A DNA stretch of 64,000 bases from Caldalkalibacillus uzonensis (GTDB lineage Bacteria; Bacillota; Bacilli; Caldalkalibacillales; Caldalkalibacillaceae): positions 124,001 to 188,000 of the forward strand of contig NZ_JAUSUQ010000003.1 in NCBI RefSeq assembly GCF_030814135.1. Direction: 5' to 3'. Under the pieces are notes generated by a model. The model was not told the origin of the DNA. It saw nothing but the letters and a program-made list of their open reading frames with translations, and did no database searches. Below are positions 44,460-52,944 of the stretch, in pieces (the first letter of the stretch is position 1; each line of letters starts with the position of its first letter). A program made the position numbers and the translations under genes.

Positions 44460-45617
44460 TTACTTCCTAAAAATGGGCTGTTCATATCTTTCAATGACTT
44501 CCCTATTGACGTCTACGCCAATCCCCGGCTTTTGCGGAATTGGTACTTTTCCATCCTGCATAGAAATTGAATGATAAATTAAATCCCCTCTGAATGGATG
44601 GGCTGATTGATCATATTCTAGCATGGGCTCGATAGGATTTAAGGATAATGGAGTTGGAGGTAAGGAAGCTATAAATTGCAGTGAAGCTGCAAGCCCAATT
44701 CCCGAACCCCATACATGGGGTATTAACATCGTATTCCAAGCTTGAGCCATGGCAGCTATTTTCTTGCACTCGGTAAATCCACCGGAAGACATTAAATCTG
44801 GTTGCAATATATCAAGCGCTCCATTTGCTATCCAATGCCTATAACCCGTTTTTCCGAATAGATTTTCTCCAGCTGCAATATATGTAGAAGATAAATTTCT
44901 CAGTTGTTTATACCCTTCGATATCTTCAGGAGCAAGAGGTTCTTCAAAAAAATGAATATTTAAAGATTGACACTCATTTAAAATCCGCCTAGCAGCTGGG
45001 AGGTTATAGGCACAGTTTGCATCCATCATAATTTTTATTTGATCACCCACAGCTTCACGAATAGCACTCACAAAGCTAATATCCTCTTCTACACCAAAGC
45101 CTATTTTCAACTTAATTGCTTTAAATCCTTTTGATATATGCTCTTTTGCTTCCTCAATTCCGCTTTCGGGATATTTTTTTCCTTTATATCTATAAAAGCC
45201 AGTTGCATAGGGAGTAACTTCTGACCGGAAACTTCCTCCAATCAGTTTCGATATTGGTTTATTCAAAGCTCTTCCAATCACGTCCCAAAGGGCAATATCA
45301 ACACCACTAATGGCATTGACAGCTGCACCCGACTGTCCAAAAGGACGAGAACGATTATACATTTCCTCCCAAAGTACTTCTACATCGAATGGGTCTCTGC
45401 CTATTAAAATGGGTTTATAGCAAAACTCAATAAATGATGCAGCAATCTCAGGGGGTTGTAATCCATGACACAAAGACTCTCCCCATCCAACAACTCCCTC
45501 ATCGGTGATTATTTCCACGATTAATGAGCTGCGTTTTTCCACCCATCCTTGAGAAAAAGAAAACTTTTCATCTAACGGTGTAGATAATACATGCGGAATA
45601 ACATTAACAATCTTCAA
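44460..45617 (-). CDS. Mandelate racemase/muconate lactonizing enzyme family protein (sugar-acid dehydratase or cycloisomerase)
   Basis: A 385-residue enolase-superfamily enzyme. Catalytic Lys pair in IKLKIGFG (about 168-172), metal ligands Asp in MMDANCAYN (about 199), Glu in FFEEPLAPED (about 226) and Glu in AAGENLFG (about 250), and the His in IPHVWGSGIGLAAS (about 302). HVWGSG is seen in galactarolactone cycloisomerase-like and related members. It is likely to act on a sugar acid or its lactone. Located beside the broken GntR gene; the nickel-cofactor genes lie upstream. Confidence 0.82.
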   Translation of the reverse strand: MKIVNVIPHVLSTPLDEKFSFSQGWVEKRSSLIVEIITDEGVVGWGESLCHGLQPPEIAASFIEFCYKPILIGRDPFDVEVLWEEMYNRSRPFGQSGAAVNAISGVDIALWDVIGRALNKPISKLIGGSFRSEVTPYATGFYRYKGKKYPESGIEEAKEHISKGFKAIKLKIGFGVEEDISFVSAIREAVGDQIKIMMDANCAYNLPAARRILNECQSLNIHFFEEPLAPEDIEGYKQLRNLSSTYIAAGENLFGKTGYRHWIANGALDILQPDLMSSGGFTECKKIAAMAQAWNTMLIPHVWGSGIGLAASLQFIASLPPTPLSLNPIEPMLEYDQSAHPFRGDLIYHSISMQDGKVPIPQKPGIGVDVNREVIERYEQPIFRK

Positions 45618-45727
45618 AATAATTCACTCCTAAATGATAATGATGTAGCAGAGTAGGAAACTGAAATTTACTGACGACCTTAAGACCGCCATGTTTTCTT
45701 CAGTTTCCCTTCACTTACAACATCACC

Positions 45728-46207
45728 TTAGTCATTTAAAATTTTCCACACAGCTTGGTATACTGCTTTAACAGGCACGCCTGCCTTCTCTGCAATCTGC
45801 CGACAATCTTCAAACTCGGGACTTTCTTGAACCACTTGATTCCCCAACAAGGCCTGTTTAACCGATACAGGGCCCCATTTAGTTTCGACTGTTTTGAACT
45901 TCCGGCCCAAACGATGCACAGTCCACGGGGAGTAACGAATGCCAAAAGTCGTTGTTTCGGTAAAGATCAAACGTTTCACTTTATCCAGCAAATGTTTAGA
46001 CAAGAGAACGGATAATAAGACAGCAGGCCTGTTTTTTTTCATATAAATTGGCGTGTAGTAAACATCATTCACTCCTATCGCCAGCAGTCTGTCCATTAAC
46101 TCTCCCAACCATTCAGCAGGCATGTCATCCAAGTTTACTTCTATTTTGATCATGTCGGAGTCAATATGCTCACGCTCGTGATTAAACGGTTGTTTTGATC
46201 TATTCAT
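45728..46207 (-). CDS. larC2: LarC C-terminal part as a separate gene (LarC2)
   Basis: A 159-residue protein matching the C-terminal domain of the nickel insertion protein LarC: IEVNLDDMPAEWLGELMDRLL, TPIYMKKNRPAVLLSVL and ETTTFGIRYSPWTVHRLGRKF. In the known lactobacillus system the two LarC parts are encoded in frame-shifted succession and joined by ribosomal frameshifting. Here this part is on the minus strand, 4 bp overlapping larE, while larC1 is on the plus strand beyond larB. LarC inserts nickel into the pincer nucleotide in a CTP-dependent step. The two proteins must associate in trans. Confidence 0.88.
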   Translation of the reverse strand: MNRSKQPFNHEREHIDSDMIKIEVNLDDMPAEWLGELMDRLLAIGVNDVYYTPIYMKKNRPAVLLSVLLSKHLLDKVKRLIFTETTTFGIRYSPWTVHRLGRKFKTVETKWGPVSVKQALLGNQVVQESPEFEDCRQIAEKAGVPVKAVYQAVWKILND

Positions 46208-47004
46208 TTTGTTAACACCTTGTTCATACTACCACTTTTATATCCTTTTAAATCTAAAGTAATAAACTTATATCCGATCTGTTCCAACTGGTTATAAATG
46301 TGGTCTCTGTTTGTTAAGATCGTATCCATATCTCCCGGTTCTACCTCTATCCTAGCCAGATCCCCGTGATGACGGACACGTACCTGGCGGATACCTAAGC
46401 TGCGAATTACCTGTTCAGCCTGTTCAACCTTGGAAAGCTTTTGCACTGTAATCATCTCTCCGTAAGCAATGCGGGAGGACAGGCAGGCAAAAGAAGGCTT
46501 ATCCCAGGTTTCTAAGCCCATTTGTTTGGACAGTGCCCTGATCTCATCTTTGTACAAACCGGCTTCCTGCAGTGGGCCCCTCACACCCGATTCTTGGGCT
46601 GCTTTAGTACCCGGACGGTATTCACTTAAATCATCGGCAATAAGACCATAGACAATATGGTTCAATCCATACTTTTTGCGCAAAGGTTCCAATTCCTCAA
46701 ACAGCCCTTTTTTGCAGAAGTAACAACGATTTTTATTGTTCTCCTTATACCCGGGAATCTCCAGTTCAGACGTGGAAATCACCACATGGCGTGCCCCGAT
46801 TTTGGCTGCCAGCCGCTTTGCCTCCTCCAACTCTGAAGAAGGATATGTCTCCGAATCGGCTGTCACAGCTAGGACATGGTCATAACCAAGGGTGTCCACT
46901 GCAACCTTGAGTAAAAAGGTACTGTCTACCCCTCCCGAGAAGGCAACAAGCACACTTTTCATGTCGGAGAGTATACCTTTAAGTTTGAGCAGTTTATTCT
47001 CCAT
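46204..47004 (-). CDS. larE: ATP-dependent sacrificial sulfur transferase LarE
   Basis: A 266-residue PP-loop protein. ATP site AFSGGVDSTFLLK (residues 21-33), NRCYFCKKGLF (about 93-103), and the Cys in KPSFACLSSRIAYGE (about 177), which corresponds to the sulfur-donating Cys of LarE. No C-terminal CxxC is seen, so a 4Fe-4S-dependent version is less likely. LarE converts the carboxylates of the LarB product to thiocarboxylates for the nickel-pincer cofactor. It overlaps larC2 by 4 bp and is divergent from larB. Confidence 0.92.
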   Translation of the reverse strand: MENKLLKLKGILSDMKSVLVAFSGGVDSTFLLKVAVDTLGYDHVLAVTADSETYPSSELEEAKRLAAKIGARHVVISTSELEIPGYKENNKNRCYFCKKGLFEELEPLRKKYGLNHIVYGLIADDLSEYRPGTKAAQESGVRGPLQEAGLYKDEIRALSKQMGLETWDKPSFACLSSRIAYGEMITVQKLSKVEQAEQVIRSLGIRQVRVRHHGDLARIEVEPGDMDTILTNRDHIYNQLEQIGYKFITLDLKGYKSGSMNKVLTK

Positions 47005-47099
47005 ATTATCCCTCTCTAGTTACGTTTAATCATGTTTTCTCCTATTTTAACAGAATCTTTTTAAATTGACACTGCGTGGTCTTAGGATTTTGAAGCAAC

Positions 47100-47128
47100 T
47101 GGTCAGCAGCAAGGGGGTTTGTTAGAAT
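47100..47128 (+). promoter_or_regulatory. Promoter candidate for larB-larC1
   Basis: TGGTCA, a 17-base spacer and TAGAAT form a fair sigma-A promoter 30 bp before the larB start. GAGGGAGAG is the ribosome site. The opposite-strand larE promoter must lie in the same roughly 150-bp gap. Confidence 0.4.
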
Positions 47129-47157
47129 AAAACTAAAACAACAAGAGGGAGAGTAAC

Positions 47158-47907
47158 ATGCCAGATCAATTAAAACATCTGTTGCACCAAGTCGCAGCGG
47201 GAGACCTCAGTCCAGAGATGGCCTATGAACAGTTGAAAAGCTACGAAGATCTAGGTTTTGCCAAGGTGGATTATCACCGGGTGCGGCGTAAAGGATTTCC
47301 TGAAGTGATTTTTGGTTCAGGGAAAACAGCAGATCAAATCGTCGAACTTTTTAAACGTTTAATGACCCAACATAAGATCATTTTAGCCACACGGGTCTCA
47401 AAGGATAAAGCAGCCGCTGTCAGGCAGTCACTACCTGAATTGAGCTATGATCACACTGCTCGAATTCTTTATTATGCAGACAAGCCCTTGGAACCGCGAA
47501 CGAAAGGGGCCATCGGTATTCTTTGTGCCGGTACAGCGGATCTGCCCGTAGCCGAAGAGGCGGCATTAACCGCCTTGGCTATGGGCAATCGTGTCAAACG
47601 CTTTTATGACGTAGGCGTAGCAGGCATTCACCGCTTGTTCCACCATTTGGAGCAAATCAAACAGTGCCGCGTGTTGATCGTGATTGCCGGGATGGAAGGA
47701 GCCCTTCCCAGCGTAGTTGGCGGTTTGGTCCACCAGCCTGTCATTGCTGTTCCCACTAGCGTGGGTTACGGGGCACATTTTAATGGACTGGCACCGCTCT
47801 TAACCATGCTCAATTCTTGTTCTTCCGGGGTGACAGTGGTCAATATTGATAATGGTTTTGGTGCAGCCTACTCAGCATCGCTTATTAATCAACTTGGGGA
47901 GGAATAA
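47158..47907 (+). CDS. larB: Nickel-pincer cofactor biosynthesis protein LarB
   Basis: A 249-residue AIR-carboxylase-like protein. The C-terminal half (about 120-240) is PurE-like: [47 protein letters not shown] and VPTSVGYG. LarB carboxylates and hydrolyses nicotinic acid adenine dinucleotide, the first cofactor step. It is the first plus-strand gene and is followed by larC1 after 6 bp. Confidence 0.93.
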   Translation: MPDQLKHLLHQVAAGDLSPEMAYEQLKSYEDLGFAKVDYHRVRRKGFPEVIFGSGKTADQIVELFKRLMTQHKIILATRVSKDKAAAVRQSLPELSYDHTARILYYADKPLEPRTKGAIGILCAGTADLPVAEEAALTALAMGNRVKRFYDVGVAGIHRLFHHLEQIKQCRVLIVIAGMEGALPSVVGGLVHQPVIAVPTSVGYGAHFNGLAPLLTMLNSCSSGVTVVNIDNGFGAAYSASLINQLGEE

Positions 47908-47913
47908 CATATC

Positions 47914-48651
47914 ATGTCTACGATCTTGTACCTTGACTGCAGCTTGTCCGGTATTAGCGGAGATATGACTTTAGGTGCTTTGGCCGATTTAGGTGCGGAC
48001 TTAGAACTTATTGAACAACAGCTGCAATCGTTTCCTATTGAGCCATTTAAATTAGAGCGGAAAGGTGTGCTTAAAAAAGGCATCTACAGCCAAAAGGTAG
48101 ATGTTGTGGTTGATCCTGACACCCCTCCTGCTCATCACCGCCATTACAGCACGATTAAAAAAATGATCGAGGAGTCCCAAATCTCGGATCGGGCCAAACA
48201 GCTGGCCATAAGGATTTTTGAACCCATCGCTCAGGCTGAAGCGAAAATTCACAACACAAGTGTCGACAAAGTACACTTCCACGAGGTTGGCGCTGTTGAT
48301 TCGATCGTGGACATTGTTGGGGTGGCAATTGCCCTTGATCAACTTGAGATTAACCAGGTGTTCAGTTCCCCTGTTGTAGTGGGCTCGGGCTCCATTCACA
48401 TTGATCACGGCCGTTATCCGGTCCCGGCGCCGGCTACACTGGAAATTCTGCGAGGTGTGCCTATCTTAGAGTCTGATCTAAATGGCGAACTCACTACTCC
48501 CACAGGGGCGGCTATAATTAAAGGATTGAGCACCTCGTTCGGCCCCATGCCAAGCATGACTGTCACCCAGATCGGCTATGGGGCAGGTACAAAAGATTTC
48601 GAAGGCCATCCTAATGTACTAAGAGCTGTAATAGGTGAACGAGTTGAGTAA
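47914..48651 (+). CDS. larC1: LarC N-terminal part as a separate gene (LarC1)
   Basis: A 245-residue protein matching the N-terminal domain of LarC: LDCSLSGISGDMTLGALADLG, VHFHEVGAVDSIVDIVG (His-rich, about 119-135), SSPVVVGSGSIHIDHGRYPVPAPATLEIL and GELTTPTGAAI. It stops at PNVLRAVIGERVE, precisely where fused LarC would enter its C-terminal domain; no C-terminal domain follows in any frame and a terminator starts within 20 bp. The missing half is larC2 on the other strand. Confidence 0.93.
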   Translation: MSTILYLDCSLSGISGDMTLGALADLGADLELIEQQLQSFPIEPFKLERKGVLKKGIYSQKVDVVVDPDTPPAHHRHYSTIKKMIEESQISDRAKQLAIRIFEPIAQAEAKIHNTSVDKVHFHEVGAVDSIVDIVGVAIALDQLEINQVFSSPVVVGSGSIHIDHGRYPVPAPATLEILRGVPILESDLNGELTTPTGAAIIKGLSTSFGPMPSMTVTQIGYGAGTKDFEGHPNVLRAVIGERVE

Positions 48652-48668
48652 ATTAAGAACAAAGACTT

Positions 48669-48710
48669 AAAAGCAGGGGGAACTCTTTCAAAAGCACCCC
48701 CTGCTTTTTT
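48669..48710 (+). terminator. Rho-independent terminator of larB-larC1
   Basis: AAAAGCAGGGGG pairs with CCCCCTGCTTTT across a 16-base loop and ends in a TTTTTT run. It shows that larC1 ends here as a gene. Confidence 0.88.
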
Positions 48711-48817
48711 CGTCCTAGGGACAATAGGATTGCCTGTAGGAGTCCCACATCCGGTTTTAAAACACTCCCGTTGATAGAGCAAGTGTTCTGCCCCGATGAT
48801 TGTACTAATCGAAAAAA

Positions 48818-49651
48818 TTAGGATAGTTTGTAAAAGCGCATCGCATTCTGACCAAAAATTTTGTCTGCTTCCTTAGCCGATAAGGAGGCAGGCAAATTTG
48901 CTGCCAAGGCCTGATATACTTCTTCATACTGTCCAGCCAGCAAGCAGACTGGCCAGTCGCTTCCAAACATCACTCTTTCCACTCCAAACACCTCTAAGGC
49001 ATGGGACACATAGGGACGGAGATCATCCGGGGCCCACTTCTGGTGATCGGCCTCTGTGATCATCCCTGATAACTTGCACATCACATTGGGATAATTCGCT
49101 ATTTCTGCAAGATGTTCCTGCCATGGATGCATCTCCTGCTTGGCAATGTTCGGTTTAGCCAGATGGTCAATAACCGCTCGCAAGCGAGGAAAACGTTGAA
49201 GTAAGGCCTTGATTACAGGAAGATGCCTTGGATAGATGAGCAAGTCAATAGGAAAATCGTTTTCTACTAACCGACTGATATTTTCGACCACCTGCGGACG
49301 CAGGATCCATTTATCATCAGCTAAATCCTGGAGCATTGGACGGATCCCAACAAATCCTTGCCGTTGTCTATAGCGGTCAAAATCTTGGGGAAATGTTTCT
49401 GACTCTAAGTCCAACCAGCCAACCACTCCAGCGATAAAGTCTGTTTCAGCGTACAAGCTAAGTAGAAATTCTGTCTCTTCGACAGTCGATGTGGCTTGAA
49501 CCACAATGGTCTTCTCTATCCCACAGCGTTCCAAATGGGATTTTAAATCCTGCGGTAAAAAATCTCGGTAGATCTCTTCAAGTTCAGGCGTTAACCAAAA
49601 GTAATCACCACGTTCCAGCTTCCAAAAGTGTTGATGAGCATCTATTCGCAT
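48818..49651 (-). CDS. Amidohydrolase-2 family lactonase, L-fuconolactonase-like
   Basis: A 277-residue TIM-barrel hydrolase. The N-terminal MRIDAHQHFWKLERGDYFWL and later VVGWLDLESETF, FVGIRPMLQD, AVIDHLAKPNI and MFGSDWPVCLL are typical of L-fucono- or L-rhamnono-1,5-lactonases in the amidohydrolase superfamily. It is divergent from the LacI regulator, with an operator-like site between them. A FucU mutarotase and an SDR 5 kb away complete the first steps of oxidative fucose breakdown. Confidence 0.87.
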   Translation of the reverse strand: MRIDAHQHFWKLERGDYFWLTPELEEIYRDFLPQDLKSHLERCGIEKTIVVQATSTVEETEFLLSLYAETDFIAGVVGWLDLESETFPQDFDRYRQRQGFVGIRPMLQDLADDKWILRPQVVENISRLVENDFPIDLLIYPRHLPVIKALLQRFPRLRAVIDHLAKPNIAKQEMHPWQEHLAEIANYPNVMCKLSGMITEADHQKWAPDDLRPYVSHALEVFGVERVMFGSDWPVCLLAGQYEEVYQALAANLPASLSAKEADKIFGQNAMRFYKLS

Positions 49652-49693
49652 CCCTTACACTCCCTTATGCGTTGATGTTATAATAAGGTTATA

Positions 49694-49707
49694 TGATACC
49701 GGTAACT
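49694..49707. promoter_or_regulatory. LacI-type operator, copy 1 (between lactonase and regulator)
   Basis: TGATACCGGTAACT matches the TGTTATCGRTAACA pattern in 11 of 14. It lies in the gap between the divergent genes, near a TATAAT-like sequence usable by either gene. Confidence 0.45.
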
Positions 49708-49752
49708 TTTTAAATGTTCAAAATTTAATGCGGTGAAAGGAAGAACCTAGAG

Positions 49753-50748
49753 ATGGTAACAATTTACGATATTGCTAAAAAAGCCAATGTGTCACCCATG
49801 ACGGTCTCCCGGGTGATTAATAATTCTGGAAACATCTCTGAGAAAACGAGAAAAAAAGTTGAAAAGGTCATTCGTGAAATGAATTATATCCCCAATTCTG
49901 CGGCTCGCAGCCTTATCTCAAAGGAAACAAAAATTTTAGCTTTGCTTATCACCGACATCACCAACCCTTTTTTCACAAAAGTAGCCCGTGGAGCAGAGGA
50001 TAAAGCACTGGAAAAGGGTTATCGTTTAATATTAAGCAATAGCGATGAGAATCTATACAAAGAAACTGATTACTTTAAAACATTTATTTCCACCCCTGTG
50101 GACGGGATCATCTTTGCCCCAACTGGAGATGAATCAAAGAAGAACATTCAGTTGTTAAATGATCACCAAATTCCCTTTGTGCTAGTGGATCGGGAAATTC
50201 CGGGCATCCAATGCGACCAAGTATTAGGCGACAATCACAGTGGCAGCCGGCAACTCCTCGACTATTTATACCAGAAAGGCCACCGGAAGATAGCTTTAAT
50301 CAATGGACCGGCAACCGTCTCCACCGCAAGGGAACGCCAGAAAGCGTATATGGAATTTATGAGGGAACACAGTTTAGTGATCCACCCTGAATGGATTTTA
50401 GAGACCAATTACAAACAAGGAGGGGCCATTACCGCGGTCGAAACTTTGCTTTCCCTTCCTAATAAGGATAAACCTACGGCCATTTTTGCAGCCAACAACT
50501 TTATTGCTATTGATGCCATCAATACATTAAAGAAATACAACTACGATCCTCCCCATGATATTGATATTGTCTGTTTTGATGATTTAGAATCCTATTCGTG
50601 GTTCCCCCCTTTTCTAACGGTAGCTGTACAACCAGCTTATGATTTCGGCTATACTGCCACTCAGTTACTGATTGAACGCATTGAAAAAAAGTCACCGACA
50701 ACAGAACGGAAAGTGATCCTGACTCCTAAAATAGTATATCGAAACTGA
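49753..50748 (+). CDS. LacI-family transcriptional regulator
   Basis: A 331-residue LacI/GalR protein. N-terminal HTH and hinge: MVTIYDIAKKANVSPMTVSRV then NYIPNSAARSL (residues 1-60). The ligand domain is periplasmic-binding-like with ITDITNPFFTKVARGAED, DGIIFAPTG, LVDREIP and FAANNFIAIDAI. It faces the fuconolactonase gene and is convergent with the sugar ABC genes. The palindromes at 54929 and 55849 before the FucU and SDR genes are likely further targets. The inducer is probably a sugar. Confidence 0.9.
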   Translation: MVTIYDIAKKANVSPMTVSRVINNSGNISEKTRKKVEKVIREMNYIPNSAARSLISKETKILALLITDITNPFFTKVARGAEDKALEKGYRLILSNSDENLYKETDYFKTFISTPVDGIIFAPTGDESKKNIQLLNDHQIPFVLVDREIPGIQCDQVLGDNHSGSRQLLDYLYQKGHRKIALINGPATVSTARERQKAYMEFMREHSLVIHPEWILETNYKQGGAITAVETLLSLPNKDKPTAIFAANNFIAIDAINTLKKYNYDPPHDIDIVCFDDLESYSWFPPFLTVAVQPAYDFGYTATQLLIERIEKKSPTTERKVILTPKIVYRN

Positions 50749-50785
50749 AATAATATCCTTCTATTTGAACAAAATAAGGTGGAAA

Positions 50786-50808
50786 GGTTAGCCAAAGCAC
50801 GGCTAACC
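50786..50808. terminator. Bidirectional hairpin terminator between the LacI gene and the ABC binding-protein gene
   Basis: GGTTAGCC pairs with GGCTAACC over a 7-base loop between two convergent genes. T-richness follows weakly on both strands (TTTCC on minus), so it probably serves both. Confidence 0.55.
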
Positions 50809-50847
50809 TATTCATGTATGTTTCACCTTTTCTGTTTAAAGAATGTT

Positions 50848-51837
50848 TTAGTCATATAGAACCGCTTGTATCTCTTCCGAATCAATGTTGTCCTTATCAT
50901 ACCAGAAGAAACCGGTATCGATTGTTTCTGGTACACTTTCACCACTAATGACCTGCACCGCAGCCTTGACCGTCTCATATCCTATGCCGATCGGGTTTTG
51001 AGTAATGGCTCCTGCCATAATACCACTTTTGATCCCCTCGATCTGCTGTTTCCCCGAGTCATAACCAATAATGACTATCTCTCCTTCTTTGTTCAGCTCA
51101 CGAACTGCATTGACAATACCGATCGCAGATCCTTCATTGGCACCGAAGAAGCCGTCAAGATCTGGATGGGCTTGTAAGATCGCTTTGGCCAAATCAGTTG
51201 ATCTGAGATGGTCCCCGCCTCCATATTGGATATCAATGATCTCAATATCGGGATATTGTTCATTAATCCGATTGACAAAACCATCACGACGGTCAACGCC
51301 CGTGCGGCTAGTTTGGTCATGAACAATCAAAGCTACTTTCCCTTTATTGCCAATCAGCTCAGCCATTTTATCTGCCGCCAGAGCTGATGCGGCGATATTA
51401 TCTGTGGCCGCCGTTGCTAGTGGAATGTCACTGTCTACACCAGAATCAAAAGCAATAACAGGAATATTGTTGTCACGTGCCCGTTCCAGAAGCGGCAGGG
51501 CCGACTGGCTGTCCAGCGCTGCAAACCCAATGGCATCCGGATTTCGGTCAAGAGCAGCCTGAAGCATTTCAATTTGTTTGTCCACTTGGGACTCAGTTTC
51601 AGGCCCTTCAAATGTAATTTCAACGTCAAATTCTTCTGCAGCCTGTTCAGCCCCCAACCTGACTGCTTGCCAAAATTGATGTTGAAACCCTTTTGAGATT
51701 AAGGGAATGTACAGTTTTCCATCATCATCTCCCCCATTTGAAACGCCTTGTTGCTCATCAGCTGGAGAAGACGAACAAGCGGTCAAAAGAGAAGTGAACA
51801 CCAACATCAAAGCAAGAAAAACTATCCCATTTTTCAC
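50848..51837 (-). CDS. Sugar ABC transporter substrate-binding lipoprotein (RbsB-like)
   Basis: About 329 residues from GTG 51837 (AAAGGAG upstream; the open frame goes 84 bases higher without support). Lipobox LLTAC, then a type I periplasmic-binding fold: LYIPLISKGFQHQFWQAVRLGAE, ETESQVDKQIEMLQAALDRNPDAI split around residue 70-95, VIAFDSGVD and FGANEGSAIGIVNA. It is the last gene of a leftward rbsA-rbsC-rbsB-type set. By context it may bind fucose or a related 6-deoxy sugar. Confidence 0.9.
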   Translation of the reverse strand: MKNGIVFLALMLVFTSLLTACSSSPADEQQGVSNGGDDDGKLYIPLISKGFQHQFWQAVRLGAEQAAEEFDVEITFEGPETESQVDKQIEMLQAALDRNPDAIGFAALDSQSALPLLERARDNNIPVIAFDSGVDSDIPLATAATDNIAASALAADKMAELIGNKGKVALIVHDQTSRTGVDRRDGFVNRINEQYPDIEIIDIQYGGGDHLRSTDLAKAILQAHPDLDGFFGANEGSAIGIVNAVRELNKEGEIVIIGYDSGKQQIEGIKSGIMAGAITQNPIGIGYETVKAAVQVISGESVPETIDTGFFWYDKDNIDSEEIQAVLYD

Positions 51838-51907
51838 ACTCAATCTCTCCTTTTTAATATAAATTTTTATTAATAAGTTGTAACCCCTTATAGAAAACAA
51901 CCTTCCC

Positions 51908-52912
51908 TTACTTTTTGCCACGCCTTAAAATATCCGCATAGACCGCTAGGATGACCACAACCCCCACCACCACGGTTTGCCACTCTTGAGGAACAGAAAG
52001 AATGCGCAAACCGTTGGTCAGGACACTCATAATCAATGCCCCTATCACTGTGCCCAGGATGGTTCCCTTTCCACCGCTGAGGGACGTTCCACCAATGACC
52101 ACTGCGGCAATCGCTTCTAATTCATATCCCATACCTAGTCCCGGTTGGGCAGAATTTAACCTGGAGGCCATGAGTACGCCAGCCACTCCTGTAAAAATGC
52201 CGGTTATGGTGTAAATAGTCATCTTCCAAAAATCCACGTTCACCCCTGAAAGGCGAGTCGCTTCTTCATTACTCCCCAAGGCAAAGTTATATCTCCCTAT
52301 AATCGTCTTAGACAGAATAACAGCTGCCAAAATGGCCATGCCGAAATAGATTAAAATGGCATTGGGCACCTCAAATCCTGGGATGATGTAGGACGTTATT
52401 GATCCTAGCGCAATTGAGGAAAATTCCGGATTGTCATTAAAATAGATTGGCTTTGTTCCAGAGATCACGAGTGCCAAGCCCTTGGCGATCATCATCATTG
52501 CCAGTGTGGCAATGAAGGGAGGAATTTTCATCTTGGCCACAGCAAATCCGCTTAACAATCCGCACAGGGCTCCGGTCAAAATCCCACCCAATATACCGAT
52601 GGGTGTTGGCAATCCCCAAAATGTGATAAACACGCCAGTCATGACTGAACATAAGGTCATGACTGTCCCGACAGATAAGTCGATACCTCCAGTAATGATA
52701 ACAAACGTAGCCCCTAAAGCTAGAATGCCGATTACTGCTGCTGATAATAGGATACCGACGATATTGGAAAAGTGTAGAAAATTACTCGAGGCCAAGGAAA
52801 AAAAGATGACAAGTATGATTAAACTAGCAAAAGCCAATACCTGCTGTAATGCACTCGATTTAATAGGGACTTTCTTTCTCAACGCAGCGAACTTGTCCGT
52901 TTCCAATTTCAT
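51908..52912 (-). CDS. Sugar ABC transporter permease (RbsC-like)
   Basis: A 334-residue permease with about 8-10 membrane segments. Family blocks: GGIDLSVGTVMTL (about 95-107), GLLSGFAVAKMKIPPFIATL and AVVIGGTSLSGGKGTILGTVIGALI (about 265-289). It overlaps no neighbour: 32 bp after rbsA and 70 bp before rbsB. Confidence 0.93.
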   Translation of the reverse strand: MKLETDKFAALRKKVPIKSSALQQVLAFASLIILVIFFSLASSNFLHFSNIVGILLSAAVIGILALGATFVIITGGIDLSVGTVMTLCSVMTGVFITFWGLPTPIGILGGILTGALCGLLSGFAVAKMKIPPFIATLAMMMIAKGLALVISGTKPIYFNDNPEFSSIALGSITSYIIPGFEVPNAILIYFGMAILAAVILSKTIIGRYNFALGSNEEATRLSGVNVDFWKMTIYTITGIFTGVAGVLMASRLNSAQPGLGMGYELEAIAAVVIGGTSLSGGKGTILGTVIGALIMSVLTNGLRILSVPQEWQTVVVGVVVILAVYADILRRGKK

Positions 52913-52944
52913 GATCGTTCCCCCATTGTTTGAAAGGTCTTCAA

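Noticed and set aside
48711-48817. Non-coding stretch after larC1 suspected to be an insertion-sequence remnant
   Set aside because: No terminal inverted repeats, target duplication or transposase-like reading frame could be seen.
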